From NCBI RefSeq assembly GCF_014649335.1, contig NZ_BMSV01000012.1:124001-188000 (forward strand): a DNA stretch of 64,000 nt. The letters are read 5' to 3'. Position numbers and translations under genes: made by a program. The notes under the pieces were generated by a model. That model searched no databases. It worked only from the letters and a program-made list of their open reading frames with translations, and had not been told where the DNA came from. Positions 9,860-18,860 of this stretch are shown in pieces. Each line of letters starts with the position of its first letter. Positions within the stretch are counted from its first letter, which is position 1. The DNA comes from Streptomyces roseolilacinus (lineage in GTDB: Bacteria; Actinomycetota; Actinomycetes; Streptomycetales; Streptomycetaceae).

Positions 9860-10345
9860 TCAGGCGGGCAGCGCCGCCTCGATCGCGTCGACCAGCTCCG
9901 GGGCGTCCGGCTCCGTGCGCGGGCGGAAGCGGGTGACCCCGCCCTCCGGCGAGACCAGGAACTTCTCGAAGTTCCACTGCACGTCGCCCGCCTCGCCGTC
10001 CGCGTCCGCGACCCGCGTCAGCTCCGCGTACAGCGGGTGCCGGCCGGCCCCGTTCACGTCCGTCTTCTCCAGCAGCGGGAAGGACACCCCGTACGTCGTC
10101 GAGCAGAACGTCCGGATCTCCTCCGCGCTGCCCGGCTCCTGCCCGCCGAACTGGTTGCACGGCACGCCGAGCACGGTGAGGCCGCGCTCGCCGTACTGCT
10201 GCTGGAGCTTCTCCAGCCCGGCGTACTGCGGGGTCAGGCCGCACCGCGACGCCACGTTCACCACCAGCACCACCCGTCCCCGGTACTCCGCCAGGCTCGT
10301 CGGCTCGCCGGACAGGGTGCGCAGCGGGATGTCGTACAGGCTCAT
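9860..10345 (-). CDS. Glutathione peroxidase family thiol peroxidase
   Basis: 161-aa cytosolic peroxidase. The peroxidatic cysteine is Cys35 in NVASRCGLTPQY, with supporting Gln69 (FGGQEP) and Trp124/Asn125 (WNFEKFL), the complete catalytic tetrad. Bacterial members use Cys rather than selenocysteine and are mostly thioredoxin-dependent; a second cysteine in GVPCNQF (Cys63) could be the resolving residue. Actinobacteria lack glutathione, so thioredoxin or mycothiol is the probable electron source. It is monocistronic and convergent with the ABC permease gene. Confidence 0.95.
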   Translation of the reverse strand: MSLYDIPLRTLSGEPTSLAEYRGRVVLVVNVASRCGLTPQYAGLEKLQQQYGERGLTVLGVPCNQFGGQEPGSAEEIRTFCSTTYGVSFPLLEKTDVNGAGRHPLYAELTRVADADGEAGDVQWNFEKFLVSPEGGVTRFRPRTEPDAPELVDAIEAALPA

Positions 10346-10395
10346 CGGCCCCTCCTCGTCGTCATCGGATCAGACGACAGGGTAGACACGTACCC

Positions 10396-10611
10396 ATGAA
10401 CGACCAGCCACTTCCGGACTGCGCCCCCGAGGAACCCGACCCGGAGGCGCCCGGCCGCCCGGCCGTGCGGTGCCGGCTGTGCGGGCGCCCGCTGACCGGC
10501 CGGGCCTCGCGCCGCACCGGCCTCGGCCCGGCGTGCGACGCCAAACTCCACCCGTCCCGCCCCGACATCCGCCCCCGCCGCCACGACGTGGAGCAGGAGC
10601 GCCTCTTCTAG
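10396..10611 (+). CDS. Small zinc-ribbon protein (DUF6011-like)
   Basis: 71 aa. The central segment CRLCGRPLTG...GLGPAC has a CxxC and a more distant cysteine in the pattern of small treble-clef proteins common in Streptomyces, where RRTGLGPAC is characteristic. The N-terminus is acidic and Pro-rich; the C-terminus is basic (RPDIRPRRHDVEQERLF). It is divergent from the peroxidase gene with only about 50 bp between starts. No function can be assigned; a nucleic-acid or protein-binding role is guesswork. Confidence 0.75.
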   Translation: MNDQPLPDCAPEEPDPEAPGRPAVRCRLCGRPLTGRASRRTGLGPACDAKLHPSRPDIRPRRHDVEQERLF

Positions 10612-10629
10612 GCCGTGCCCTCGAAGCGC

Positions 10630-10650
10630 CGTCCGCCGGGCGGGCGGACG
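10630..10650. terminator. Hairpin terminator between convergent genes
   Basis: CGTCCGCC (10630-10637), loop GGGCG, GGCGGACG (10643-10650): a perfect 8-bp stem 18 nt after the zinc-ribbon stop and 10 nt after the thioesterase stop on the other strand. Confidence 0.5.
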
Positions 10651-10660
10651 ACGTCCCTCC

Positions 10661-11533
10661 CTAGCCCAGCCGCCGGAACAGGCCCTCCTGGACCACCGAC
10701 ACGAGCAGCCGGCCCTCCAGGTCGTAGATCCGGCCCCGCGCCAGGCCGCGGCCGCCCGTCGCGATCGGGGACTCCTGGTCGTACAGGAACCACTCGTCCG
10801 CGCGGAACGGGCGGTGGAACCACATCGCGTGGTCCAGCGACGCCATGTCGAACCCGCGCGGCCCCCACAGCGGCTCGACGGGGATGCGGACCGCGTCCAG
10901 CAGCGTCATGTCCGACGCGTACGTCAGCGCGCACGTGTGGACCAGCGGGTCGTCGCCCAGGGGGCCCACCGCGCGCATCCACACGGCGCTGCGCGGGTCC
11001 GCGTCCTTGATCTCCTCGGCCGTCCAGCGCAGCCGGTCCACGTACCGGATGTCGAACGGCTGGCGCCGCGCCATCCGCTCCAGGGACTCCGGCAGCGACC
11101 CCAGGTGCGCGCGGATCTCGTCCACGACCGGCGGCAGCGACCGCGGGTCCGGGAAGTCCAGGCGCGGCGGCAGCTGGTGCTCGAACCCGGCCTCCTCCGG
11201 CTGGTGGAACGAGGCCGTCAGGTTGAAGATCGTCTTGCCGCGCTGCACCGCCGTGACCCGCCGCGTGGTGAACGACCGGCCGTCGCGCACCCGCTCCACC
11301 TGGTACACGATCGGCACGCCCGGGATGCCCGGACGCAGGAAGTACGCGTGGAGCGAGTGCACGGGGCGGTCGCCCTCCGTCGTGCGGCCCGCGGCGACCA
11401 GGGCCTGACCGGCGACCTGCCCTCCGAAGACCCGTTGCAACGACTCCTCGGGGCTGCGGCCGCGGAAGATGTTGACCTCGATCTGCTCCAGGTCGAGCAG
11501 GTCGACCAGTCTCTCGGCGGGGTTCGTCGTCAT
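10661..11533 (-). CDS. tesB: Acyl-CoA thioesterase II
   Basis: 290-aa double-hotdog thioesterase that hydrolyses medium and long acyl-CoA to free acid. The N-terminal half contains EVNIFRGRSPEESLQRVFGGQVAGQALVAA-type sequence, and VHSLHAYFLRPG and SFTTRRVTAVQRG are diagnostic. The C-terminal half contains the catalytic-site stretch with HTCALTYASDMTLLDAV and SLDHAMWFHRPFRADEW. The start at ATG 11533 (MTTNPAERL) is preceded by GGAG. It lies 73 bp downstream of the helicase gene on the same strand. Confidence 0.95.
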   Translation of the reverse strand: MTTNPAERLVDLLDLEQIEVNIFRGRSPEESLQRVFGGQVAGQALVAAGRTTEGDRPVHSLHAYFLRPGIPGVPIVYQVERVRDGRSFTTRRVTAVQRGKTIFNLTASFHQPEEAGFEHQLPPRLDFPDPRSLPPVVDEIRAHLGSLPESLERMARRQPFDIRYVDRLRWTAEEIKDADPRSAVWMRAVGPLGDDPLVHTCALTYASDMTLLDAVRIPVEPLWGPRGFDMASLDHAMWFHRPFRADEWFLYDQESPIATGGRGLARGRIYDLEGRLLVSVVQEGLFRRLG

Positions 11534-11606
11534 GGGATCTCCGGTTCTTCCTCTCACGAAGGGACGGTCGGAACGGTCGTGCGGAACGGCCCGGCGGGGC
11601 CGGAGG

Positions 11607-14120
11607 TCAGAACGGGCCCACGCCGGTGACCCGGACCACCGCCCGGCCCTCCTCGTCCGAGGCGGCCAGGTCGACCTCCGCGCTGATGCCCCAGTCGTGG
11701 TCGCCGTTCGGGTCGGCGAAGGTCTGCCGGACGCGCCACAGGCCGTGCTCCGGGTCCTCCTCGATGGACAGCAGCTTCGGGCCGCGCGCGTCCGGGCCCG
11801 TGCCCAGGTCGTCGTACTCGTCCCAGTACCCGTCCATCGCCTCGCCCCACGCGTCGGCGTCCCAGCCGGTCTCCCCGTCCAGCTCGCCCAGCTCCTCGAG
11901 CTGGTCCAGCGCGGCCAGCTCCACCCGGCGGAACATCGCGTTGCGCACGAGGACCCGGAAGGCGCGGGCGTTGGCCGTGACCGGCTTGACCTGGTCGGCC
12001 TTCTCCTGCGCCTCCTCGGCGGTCTCCACCTCCGGGTTGGCCAGCTGCTCCCACTCGTCGAGCAGGCTGGAGTCGACCTGGCGGACCATCTCGCCCAGCC
12101 AGGCGATCAGGTCCTGGAGGTCCTCGGTCTTCAGGTCGTCGGGGATGGTGTGGTCCAGCGCCTTGTACGCGCCCGCCAGGTACCGCAGCACGATGCCCTC
12201 GGTGCGGGCCAGCTCGTAGAACGAGGTGAACTCGGTGAAGGACAGCGCCCGTTCGTACATGTCGCGGATCACCGACTTCGGCGACACCGGGTGGTCACCG
12301 ACCCACGGGTGCGACTTCCGGTACAGGTTGTACGCGTGCCACAGCAGCTCCTCCAGCGGCTTCGGGTACGACACCTCCTGGAGCCGCTCCATCCGCTCCT
12401 CGTACTCCACGCCGTCCGCCTTCATCGCCTGGACGGCCTCGCCGCGCGCCTTGTTCTGCTGGGCGGCGAGGATCTGCCGCGGGTCGTCCAGCGTCGACTC
12501 GACGACCGAGACCATGTCGAGCGCGTACGACGGCGACTCCGGGTCGAGCAGTTCGAACGCGGCCAGCGCGAACGTCGACAGCGGCTGGTTCAGCGCGAAG
12601 TCCTGCTGGAGGTCGACGGTGAGCCGGATCGTGCGGCCCTCCGCGTCCGGCTCGTCCAACTGCTCGACGACGCCGCCGTCCAGCAGCGACCGGTAGATCG
12701 CGATGGCGCGGCGGATGTGGCGCAGCTGGTTCCTGCGCGGCTCGTGGTTGTCCTCCAGGAGGTGGCGCATCGCCTCGAAGGCGTTGCCGGGCCGGGCGAT
12801 CACGGACAGAAGCATCGTGTGCGTCACCCGGAACCGGGAGGTCAGGGGCTCCGGCTCGGACGCGATCAGCTTCTCGTACGTGTTCTCCGACCAGTTGACG
12901 AAGCCCTCCGGGGCCTTCTTGCGGACGACCTTGCGGCGCTTCTTCGGGTCGTCGCCCGCCTTCGCCAGGGCCTTCTCGTTCTCGATGACGTGCTCGGGCG
13001 CCTGCGCGACCACGAACCCGGCCGTGTCGAACCCGGCCCGCCCGGCGCGGCCGGCGATCTGGTGGAACTCGCGGGCGCGCAGCGTGCGCACCCGGTTCCC
13101 GTCGTACTTGGTCAGGGCGGTGAACAGGACGGTGCGGATCGGGACGTTGACGCCGACACCGAGCGTGTCCGTACCGCAGATCACCTTCAGCAGGCCGGCC
13201 TGGGCGAGCTTCTCCACCAGCCGCCGGTACTTCGGCAGCATGCCCGCGTGGTGCACGCCGATGCCGTGGCGGACGTACCGCGACAGGTTCCGGCCGAAGG
13301 CGGTGGTGAACCGGAAGTTGCCGATCAGCTCGGCGATCCGGTCCTTCTCCTCGCGCGTGCACATGTTGATGCTCATCAGCGACTGCGCCCGCTCGACGGC
13401 GGCCGCCTGCGTGAAGTGCACGATGTAGACCGGTGACTGCCTGGTCTGCAGCAGCTCGGTCAGCGTGTCCGTGATCGGTGTCGTCCGGTACTCGTACGAC
13501 AGCGGCACCGGGCGCGTCGCCGAGCGGACCACGGTCGTGGGGCGGCCCGTGCGGCGGGTGAGGTCCTTCTCGAACATCGACACGTCGCCGAGCGTCGCCG
13601 ACATCAGGACGAACTGCGCCTGCGGCAGCTCCAGCAGCGGGATCTGCCAGGCCCAGCCCCGGTCCGGCTCCGCGTAGAAGTGGAACTCGTCCATCACGAC
13701 CTGGCCGATGTCGGCGTCCTTGCCGTCGCGCAGCGCGATCGACGCCAGCACCTCGGCGGTGCAGCAGATCACCGGCGCGTCGGCGTTCACGGACGCGTCG
13801 CCGGTCAGCATGCCGACGTTCTCCGTGCCGAAGAGCTTGCACAGGTCGAAGAACTTCTCCGACACGAGCGCCTTGATCGGCGCGGTGTAGAAGGTCACCT
13901 GGTCGTTGGCGAGCGCCGTGAAGTGCGCACCCGCCGCGACCAGGCTCTTCCCGGACCCAGTGGGGGTGGAGAGGATCACGTTGGCGCCGGACACCACCTC
14001 GATCAGCGCCTCCTCCTGGGCCGGGTAGAGCGAGATGCCCCGGCCCTCCGCCCATGACGAGAAGGCCTCGAAGAGGGCATCGGGATCGGCGGTCTGCGGC
14101 AGCTGATCGATAAGGGTCAC
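11607..14120 (-). CDS. Ski2/HelY-like DEAD/DEAH-box RNA helicase
   Basis: About 837 aa. Superfamily 2 motifs in order: Q-motif region YPAQEEALIEV, motif I TPTGSGKS, motif Ia APIKALVSEKF, motif II MDEFHFY (DEFH, a DExH variant), motif III LMSATLG, motif IV-V region with GTDTLGVGVN, and motif VI QIAGRAGRAG. The C-terminal 450 residues are a long helical and mixed domain of the kind found in actinobacterial Ski2-like proteins. I prefer the GTG at 14120 (VTLIDQLPQ) over the upstream ATG at 14180 because the 20 extra residues look non-coding. Probable role in RNA turnover or ribosome maintenance. Divergent from the YdjM-like gene. Confidence 0.9.
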   Translation of the reverse strand: MTLIDQLPQTADPDALFEAFSSWAEGRGISLYPAQEEALIEVVSGANVILSTPTGSGKSLVAAGAHFTALANDQVTFYTAPIKALVSEKFFDLCKLFGTENVGMLTGDASVNADAPVICCTAEVLASIALRDGKDADIGQVVMDEFHFYAEPDRGWAWQIPLLELPQAQFVLMSATLGDVSMFEKDLTRRTGRPTTVVRSATRPVPLSYEYRTTPITDTLTELLQTRQSPVYIVHFTQAAAVERAQSLMSINMCTREEKDRIAELIGNFRFTTAFGRNLSRYVRHGIGVHHAGMLPKYRRLVEKLAQAGLLKVICGTDTLGVGVNVPIRTVLFTALTKYDGNRVRTLRAREFHQIAGRAGRAGFDTAGFVVAQAPEHVIENEKALAKAGDDPKKRRKVVRKKAPEGFVNWSENTYEKLIASEPEPLTSRFRVTHTMLLSVIARPGNAFEAMRHLLEDNHEPRRNQLRHIRRAIAIYRSLLDGGVVEQLDEPDAEGRTIRLTVDLQQDFALNQPLSTFALAAFELLDPESPSYALDMVSVVESTLDDPRQILAAQQNKARGEAVQAMKADGVEYEERMERLQEVSYPKPLEELLWHAYNLYRKSHPWVGDHPVSPKSVIRDMYERALSFTEFTSFYELARTEGIVLRYLAGAYKALDHTIPDDLKTEDLQDLIAWLGEMVRQVDSSLLDEWEQLANPEVETAEEAQEKADQVKPVTANARAFRVLVRNAMFRRVELAALDQLEELGELDGETGWDADAWGEAMDGYWDEYDDLGTGPDARGPKLLSIEEDPEHGLWRVRQTFADPNGDHDWGISAEVDLAASDEEGRAVVRVTGVGPF

Positions 14121-14240
14121 GCCCCCATCTTGCCTGGCTTCCCCCGGGAAGCGGGAACCGGCCACCACCTGGAAGATCACGGGCGGTACCCTGTGCCGTC
14201 AACTCGGCTACACCATGGGAACACGGGGCGGGGCACACAC

Positions 14241-15032
14241 ATGATGGGACCGGCGCACTCACTCTCCGGGGCGGCAGCCTGGCTGGGGGTGGGCGCCGCG
14301 GCCACGGCCGCCGGGCACCCCATGCCGTGGCCGGTTCTCGTCGTCGGAGCGCTGATCTGCGCCGGGGCGGCCCTCGCCCCGGACCTCGACCACAAGTCGG
14401 CGACGATCTCCCGCTCCTTCGGGCCGATCTCCCGCTGGCTGTGCGAGGTCGTCGACAAGTTGTCGTACGCCGTGTACAAGGCGACCCGCACCCGGGCCGA
14501 CCCGCGCCGCAACGGCGGCCACCGCACGCTGACCCACACCGCCCTGTGGGCGGTCGGGATCGGCGCGGGCGCCTCCGCGCTCGCCGCCACCGGTGGCCGC
14601 TGGGCGGTCCTCGGGCTCCTCTTCGTCCACCTCGTCCTCGCCGTCGAGGGCCTGCTGTGGCGGGCCGCCCGGGTCTCCAGCGACGTGCTGGTGTGGCTGC
14701 TCGGCGCGAGCTGCGCCTGGAACCTCGCCGGCATCCTGGACCAGCCCGGCAACGGCGCGAACTGGCTGTTCGAGGCGCCCGGCCAGGAGTACCTGTGGCT
14801 GGGGCTCCCCATCGTGCTCGGCGCGCTGGTGCACGACATCGGCGACGCGCTGACCGTGTCGGGCTGCCCCATCCTGTGGCCCCTCCCGGTCCGGCGGAAG
14901 CGCTGGTACCCGGTCGGGCCGCCGAAGGCCCTGCGGTTCAGGGCGGGCAGCTGGGTGGAGGTCAGGGTGCTGATGCCGGTGTTCATGGTGCTCGGCGGAT
15001 TCGGCGGGGCGGTCGCGCTCGGCGTGATCTGA
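14241..15032 (+). CDS. Membrane-bound metal-dependent hydrolase, YdjM/DUF457 family
   Basis: 263-aa integral membrane protein. Family motifs: APDLDHKSATISRSFGP near residue 50, GGHRTLTHT (histidine motif) near 95, and VHDIGDALTVSGCPILWP near 200. These Asp/His residues are the presumed metal ligands. Five or so hydrophobic segments alternate with them. In E. coli YdjM belongs to the LexA regulon, but no LexA box was recognised here. The ATG at 14241 follows a GGGGCGGGG stretch. The biochemical substrate is unknown for the whole family. Confidence 0.88.
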   Translation: MMGPAHSLSGAAAWLGVGAAATAAGHPMPWPVLVVGALICAGAALAPDLDHKSATISRSFGPISRWLCEVVDKLSYAVYKATRTRADPRRNGGHRTLTHTALWAVGIGAGASALAATGGRWAVLGLLFVHLVLAVEGLLWRAARVSSDVLVWLLGASCAWNLAGILDQPGNGANWLFEAPGQEYLWLGLPIVLGALVHDIGDALTVSGCPILWPLPVRRKRWYPVGPPKALRFRAGSWVEVRVLMPVFMVLGGFGGAVALGVI

Positions 15033-15078
15033 GCCCGCGCGCAGGGGACCTGACGCGGGGTCAGGCCCCTTCGCCCCG

Positions 15079-16866
15079 TCACGGCCGCCCGTGCCAGGAC
15101 CGCCACAGCGCCGCGTACGCCCCGTCCGCCGCGACCAGCTCGTCGTGGCTGCCCAGCTCGCTGATCCGGCCGCCCTCGACCACCGCGATCAGGTCCGCGT
15201 CGTGCGCCGTGTGCAGCCGGTGCGCGATCGCCACCACCGTGCGGCCCTCCAGCACCCGGGCCAGGGACCGCTCCAGGTGGCGGGCCGCCCGCGGGTCGAG
15301 CAGCGACGTCGCCTCGTCCAGGACCAGCGTGTGCGGGTCCGCGAGCACCAGCCGGGCCAGCGCCACCTGCTGGGCCTGCGCCGGGGTGAGCGCCCGGCCG
15401 CCGGAGCCGACCTCCGTGTCCAGCCCGTCGGCCAGCGCCCGCGCCCAGCCGTCGGCGCCCACCGCGTGCAGCGCCGCCCACAGCTCCCCGTCGCCCGCGC
15501 CGGACCGCGCCAGCAGCAGGTTGTCCCGCAGCGACCCGACGAACACGTGGTGCTCCTGGTTGACCAGCGCCACGTGCTCCCGGACCCGCTCGGCCGGCAT
15601 CCGCGCCAGTTCCGCCGAGCCCAGCGTCACCCGGCCGGAGCCCGGCGCGTAGATCCCCGCCAGCAGCCGGCCCAGCGTCGACTTGCCCGCGCCGGACGGG
15701 CCGACCAGCGCCAGCCGCGTCCCCGGCGGCACCTCCAGCGACACCCGGTGCAGCACGTCGGCGCCCTCGCGGTACCCGAAGCGCACCTCGTCCGCGCGCA
15801 CGTCCCGCCCCTCGGGGCGCACCGATCCGTCCCCGGCGTGCGGCCCGATCTCCCGGACGCCGACGAGCCGGGCCAGCGACACCTGCGCGACCTGCAGCTC
15901 GTCGTACCAGCGCAGGATGATCCCGACCGGGTCCACCAGCATCTGCGCGAGCAGCGCGGCCGTGGTCAGCCGGCCCACGTCCAGCCGGCCCTCCAGCACG
16001 AGCACCCCGCCGATCAGCAGCACCGACGCGAGGACCGTGACGTGGGTGAGGCTGACCACCGGGAAGAACACCGACCGCAGGTAGAGCGTGTACCGCTCCC
16101 AGCCGATCCACTGCCCGATCCGCCGGTCCGACAGCGCCACCCGCCGCGCCCCCAGCCGGTGCGCCTCCACGGTGCGGCCCGCGTCGACCGTCTCGGTCAG
16201 CGCGGCGGCCACCGCCGCGTACCCCGCGGCCTCGGAGCGGTACGCGGCGGGCGCCCGCCGGAAGTACCAGCGGCAGCCGGCGATCAACAGCGGCGCCGCC
16301 ACCAGCACCGCGAGCGCCAGCGGCGGCGCGGTCACCGCCAGGCCGCCCAGCAGCAGGCCCGCCCACACCACGCCGATGGCCAGCTGCGGCACGGCCTGCC
16401 GCATCGCCTCGGCCAGCCGGTCGATGTCGGTGGTGATCCGGGACAGCAGGTCGCCGGTCCCGGCCCGCTCCAGCACGCCGGGCGGCAGCCGCACCGACCG
16501 GACGAGGAAGTCCTCGCGCAGGTCGGCCAGCATCTCCTCGCCGAGCATCGCCCCGCGCAGCCGCACCAGCCGCACGAACAGCGTCTGCACGGCGAGCGCG
16601 GCGGCGAACAGCAGCAGCGTCCGCTCCAGGTGCGGCTCGCGCACCCCGGCCGAGATCCGGTCCACCAGCGACCCGAGCAGGTACGGGCCGACCATGGACG
16701 CGACGACCGCGACGGCGTTGACGGCCACCAGCACCGCGAACGCCGCGCGGTGCCGGCGCAGCAGCTCCCGCACGTACCCGCGGACGGTGTCCGGGCCCGC
16801 CACGGGCAGCGTCGTCGCGGACCGCGGGGCCGCCGGGTCGTACTCCGGCGGTGCCAGGCCGATCAT
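15079..16866 (-). CDS. ABC exporter subunit B (fused membrane and ATPase domains)
   Basis: 595 aa: six-helix membrane domain (about 40-320) followed by an ATPase domain (about 345-590). Walker A GPSGAGKST, Walker B LVLDEATS with catalytic Glu, and H-loop AIAHRL are intact. The signature LSGGQ is replaced by LTPAQ. The partner subunit encoded immediately upstream has the reverse pattern, so the pair should form a heterodimer with one working ATP site. The ATG overlaps the partner's stop by 4 nt. Substrate unknown; multidrug, siderophore or peptide export are all possible. Confidence 0.93.
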   Translation of the reverse strand: MIGLAPPEYDPAAPRSATTLPVAGPDTVRGYVRELLRRHRAAFAVLVAVNAVAVVASMVGPYLLGSLVDRISAGVREPHLERTLLLFAAALAVQTLFVRLVRLRGAMLGEEMLADLREDFLVRSVRLPPGVLERAGTGDLLSRITTDIDRLAEAMRQAVPQLAIGVVWAGLLLGGLAVTAPPLALAVLVAAPLLIAGCRWYFRRAPAAYRSEAAGYAAVAAALTETVDAGRTVEAHRLGARRVALSDRRIGQWIGWERYTLYLRSVFFPVVSLTHVTVLASVLLIGGVLVLEGRLDVGRLTTAALLAQMLVDPVGIILRWYDELQVAQVSLARLVGVREIGPHAGDGSVRPEGRDVRADEVRFGYREGADVLHRVSLEVPPGTRLALVGPSGAGKSTLGRLLAGIYAPGSGRVTLGSAELARMPAERVREHVALVNQEHHVFVGSLRDNLLLARSGAGDGELWAALHAVGADGWARALADGLDTEVGSGGRALTPAQAQQVALARLVLADPHTLVLDEATSLLDPRAARHLERSLARVLEGRTVVAIAHRLHTAHDADLIAVVEGGRISELGSHDELVAADGAYAALWRSWHGRP

Positions 16867-18662
16867 GCGGACTCCTCGGCGTCGACGAGTTCGGGGGCCT
16901 TCGGGCCCGGGGTCCCGGCGGGTTCCGTGTCACGGGACACGACCGCCCGGTAGCGCGGCTCGGTGCGCAGGAGCTCCCGGTGGGTGCCCGCGGCGACCGC
17001 CCGGCCGCCGTGCACCAGCACCACCCGGTCGGCCACGTCCAGCAGCAGCGGCGAGGAGGCCAGCACGACCGTCGTGCGCCCCTCGCGCAGCCGCCGCACG
17101 CCCTCGGCGACCCGCGCCTCGGTGTGCGAGTCCACCGCCGACGTCGGTTCGTCCAGGACCAGCACCTCCGGGTCGGTCACCAGCGACCGGGCCAGGGCGA
17201 GCCGCTGCCGCTGGCCGCCCGACAGGGACCGCCCCCGCTCGGTGATCCGGGTGTCCAGGGGGTCGCCGCCCGGCTCCGGCGACGCCTGCGCCAGCGCCTC
17301 CAGCACGTCCCCGCACCGCGCCGCCTCCAGCGCCTCTCCCGCGCCGACCGCGCCGGACGACGGCACGTCCAGCAGCTCCCGCAGCGTCCCGGACAGCAGC
17401 ACCGGCTCCTTGTCCTGGACCAGCACCGCCGTACGGGCCGCGTCCAACGGCAGCGCGTCCAGCGGGACGTCGCCCAGCAGGACCGGCACGTGCTCCTCGC
17501 CGGGCTCCGCCGGGTGCCCGCCCAGCCGCTCGGCGAGCCGCCCCGCCGCGTCCGGGTCGCCGCACACGACGGCGGTGAACCGCCCGGCCGGGGCCAGCAC
17601 CCCGCTCGCCGGGTCGTACAGGTCCCCGCCCTCCGGCACGGACCGCGCGGCGTCCGTCCCCGGCGCGGTACGGGACAGCGCCAGCACCCGCGCGGCGCGC
17701 CGGGCCGAGGGCCGGGAGAACGAGTAGGCCATGGCGATCTCCTCGAACTGGCGCAGCGGGTGCTGGGTCAGCAGCACCGCGCCGTACACGGTGACCAGTT
17801 CGCCGACCGCGATCCTGCCGTCCAGCGCCAGCCGCGCCCCGTACACGACGACCCCGATCAGCAGCAGCCCCGGCAGCGCCACCTGGACGGCCGCGATCAG
17901 CGCCCACGAGCGGGCGCTGCGGACGGCGGCCCGCCGCACCTCCTGGGACACCGCGCGGTAGCGGCCGAGGAACAGCTCCTCGCCGCCGATGCCGCGCAGC
18001 ACCCGCAGCCCGGCCACGGTGTCGGTGGCCAGCTCCGTCGCCCGCCCGGCCTTCTCCCGCTGCTCGTCCGCCCGCCGGGTCGCGCGGGGCAGCAGCGGCA
18101 GCGGCGCGAGCGCCAGCACCGGCACGGCCAGCGCGACGACGACGCCCAGCTCCGGCTCGTACAGGACGAGGCCCACGCAGACGGCGACCAGGGTGGCCGC
18201 CGCGGCGGCGAACCGGGACAGCGCCTCCACGAACCAGCTGATCTTCTCCACGTCCCCGGTGGAGACGGTGACGACCTCTCCCGCGGCGACCCGCCGGGTG
18301 AGCGCCGAACCGAGTTCGGCGGCCTTGCGGGCGAGCAGCTGCTGCACCCGCGTCGCCGCGGCGATCCAGTTGGCGACGGCCGTCCGGTGCAGCATCAGGT
18401 CGCCGAGGGCGAGGGCGCCGCCGCACAGGGCGATCACCCCGCCGGCGAGGGCGAGCCGGCCGCCCGAGCCGTCGACGACGGCCTGCACGGCGAGGCCGAC
18501 GCCCAGCGGCAGCCCGACGATGCCCAGGTTCATCAGCAGGCCCCAGCCCAGGGAGGCCAGCTGGCCGCCGAGCCGGCGCGCGAGCAGCCAGAGCAGGAAG
18601 CGGGAACCCGAGCGGACGTCGGGTTCTCCGGGGTCGGCGTACGGAAGGTGACGGAGCGGCAT
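16863..18662 (-). CDS. ABC exporter subunit A with degenerate Walker A
   Basis: 599 aa: membrane domain (about 25-310) with six hydrophobic segments, then an ATPase domain (about 340-590). Signature SLSGGQRQR and Walker B VLVLDEPTS are canonical. The Walker A position reads CGDPDAAGRL, lacking the GK[ST] element, and the H-loop position reads LASSPLL with no histidine. This subunit cannot bind ATP normally by itself but offers its signature motif to the partner. Translationally coupled to subunit B and divergent from the PNGase-like gene. Confidence 0.92.
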   Translation of the reverse strand: MPLRHLPYADPGEPDVRSGSRFLLWLLARRLGGQLASLGWGLLMNLGIVGLPLGVGLAVQAVVDGSGGRLALAGGVIALCGGALALGDLMLHRTAVANWIAAATRVQQLLARKAAELGSALTRRVAAGEVVTVSTGDVEKISWFVEALSRFAAAAATLVAVCVGLVLYEPELGVVVALAVPVLALAPLPLLPRATRRADEQREKAGRATELATDTVAGLRVLRGIGGEELFLGRYRAVSQEVRRAAVRSARSWALIAAVQVALPGLLLIGVVVYGARLALDGRIAVGELVTVYGAVLLTQHPLRQFEEIAMAYSFSRPSARRAARVLALSRTAPGTDAARSVPEGGDLYDPASGVLAPAGRFTAVVCGDPDAAGRLAERLGGHPAEPGEEHVPVLLGDVPLDALPLDAARTAVLVQDKEPVLLSGTLRELLDVPSSGAVGAGEALEAARCGDVLEALAQASPEPGGDPLDTRITERGRSLSGGQRQRLALARSLVTDPEVLVLDEPTSAVDSHTEARVAEGVRRLREGRTTVVLASSPLLLDVADRVVLVHGGRAVAAGTHRELLRTEPRYRAVVSRDTEPAGTPGPKAPELVDAEESA

Positions 18663-18860
18663 GACGTCCCAGGCATCTCGGCGGTCGGACTGCGAAGCGG
18701 GAGGGGCGGGCCGTCGCGGCGACGGCGAGGCGAAGACGTGTCAGGTTGGCCCCGCCGCCCCGTCCGGGGCAATCGGTTTTCCCGCGGGGCGCACGGAACA
18801 GGCCGGTGTCCCGGATCCGCCCCTGGCGCCGGGCCCGCCCCCGCGCTTCACTCCCTCCCC
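18663..18860. promoter_or_regulatory. Divergent intergenic region, promoters not resolved
   Basis: This 198-bp gap must hold the promoters of the ABC exporter pair (minus) and the secreted PNGase-like gene (plus). A GCCCCG-TC-CGGGGC hairpin followed by AATCGGTTTT is visible around 18760-18780. No convincing -35/-10 pair was found. Confidence 0.3.

Noticed and set aside
16851-18860. Long upstream extension of the PNGase-like reading frame
   Set aside because: This part is antisense to the ABC exporter subunit; the signal peptide at 18861 marks the true start.
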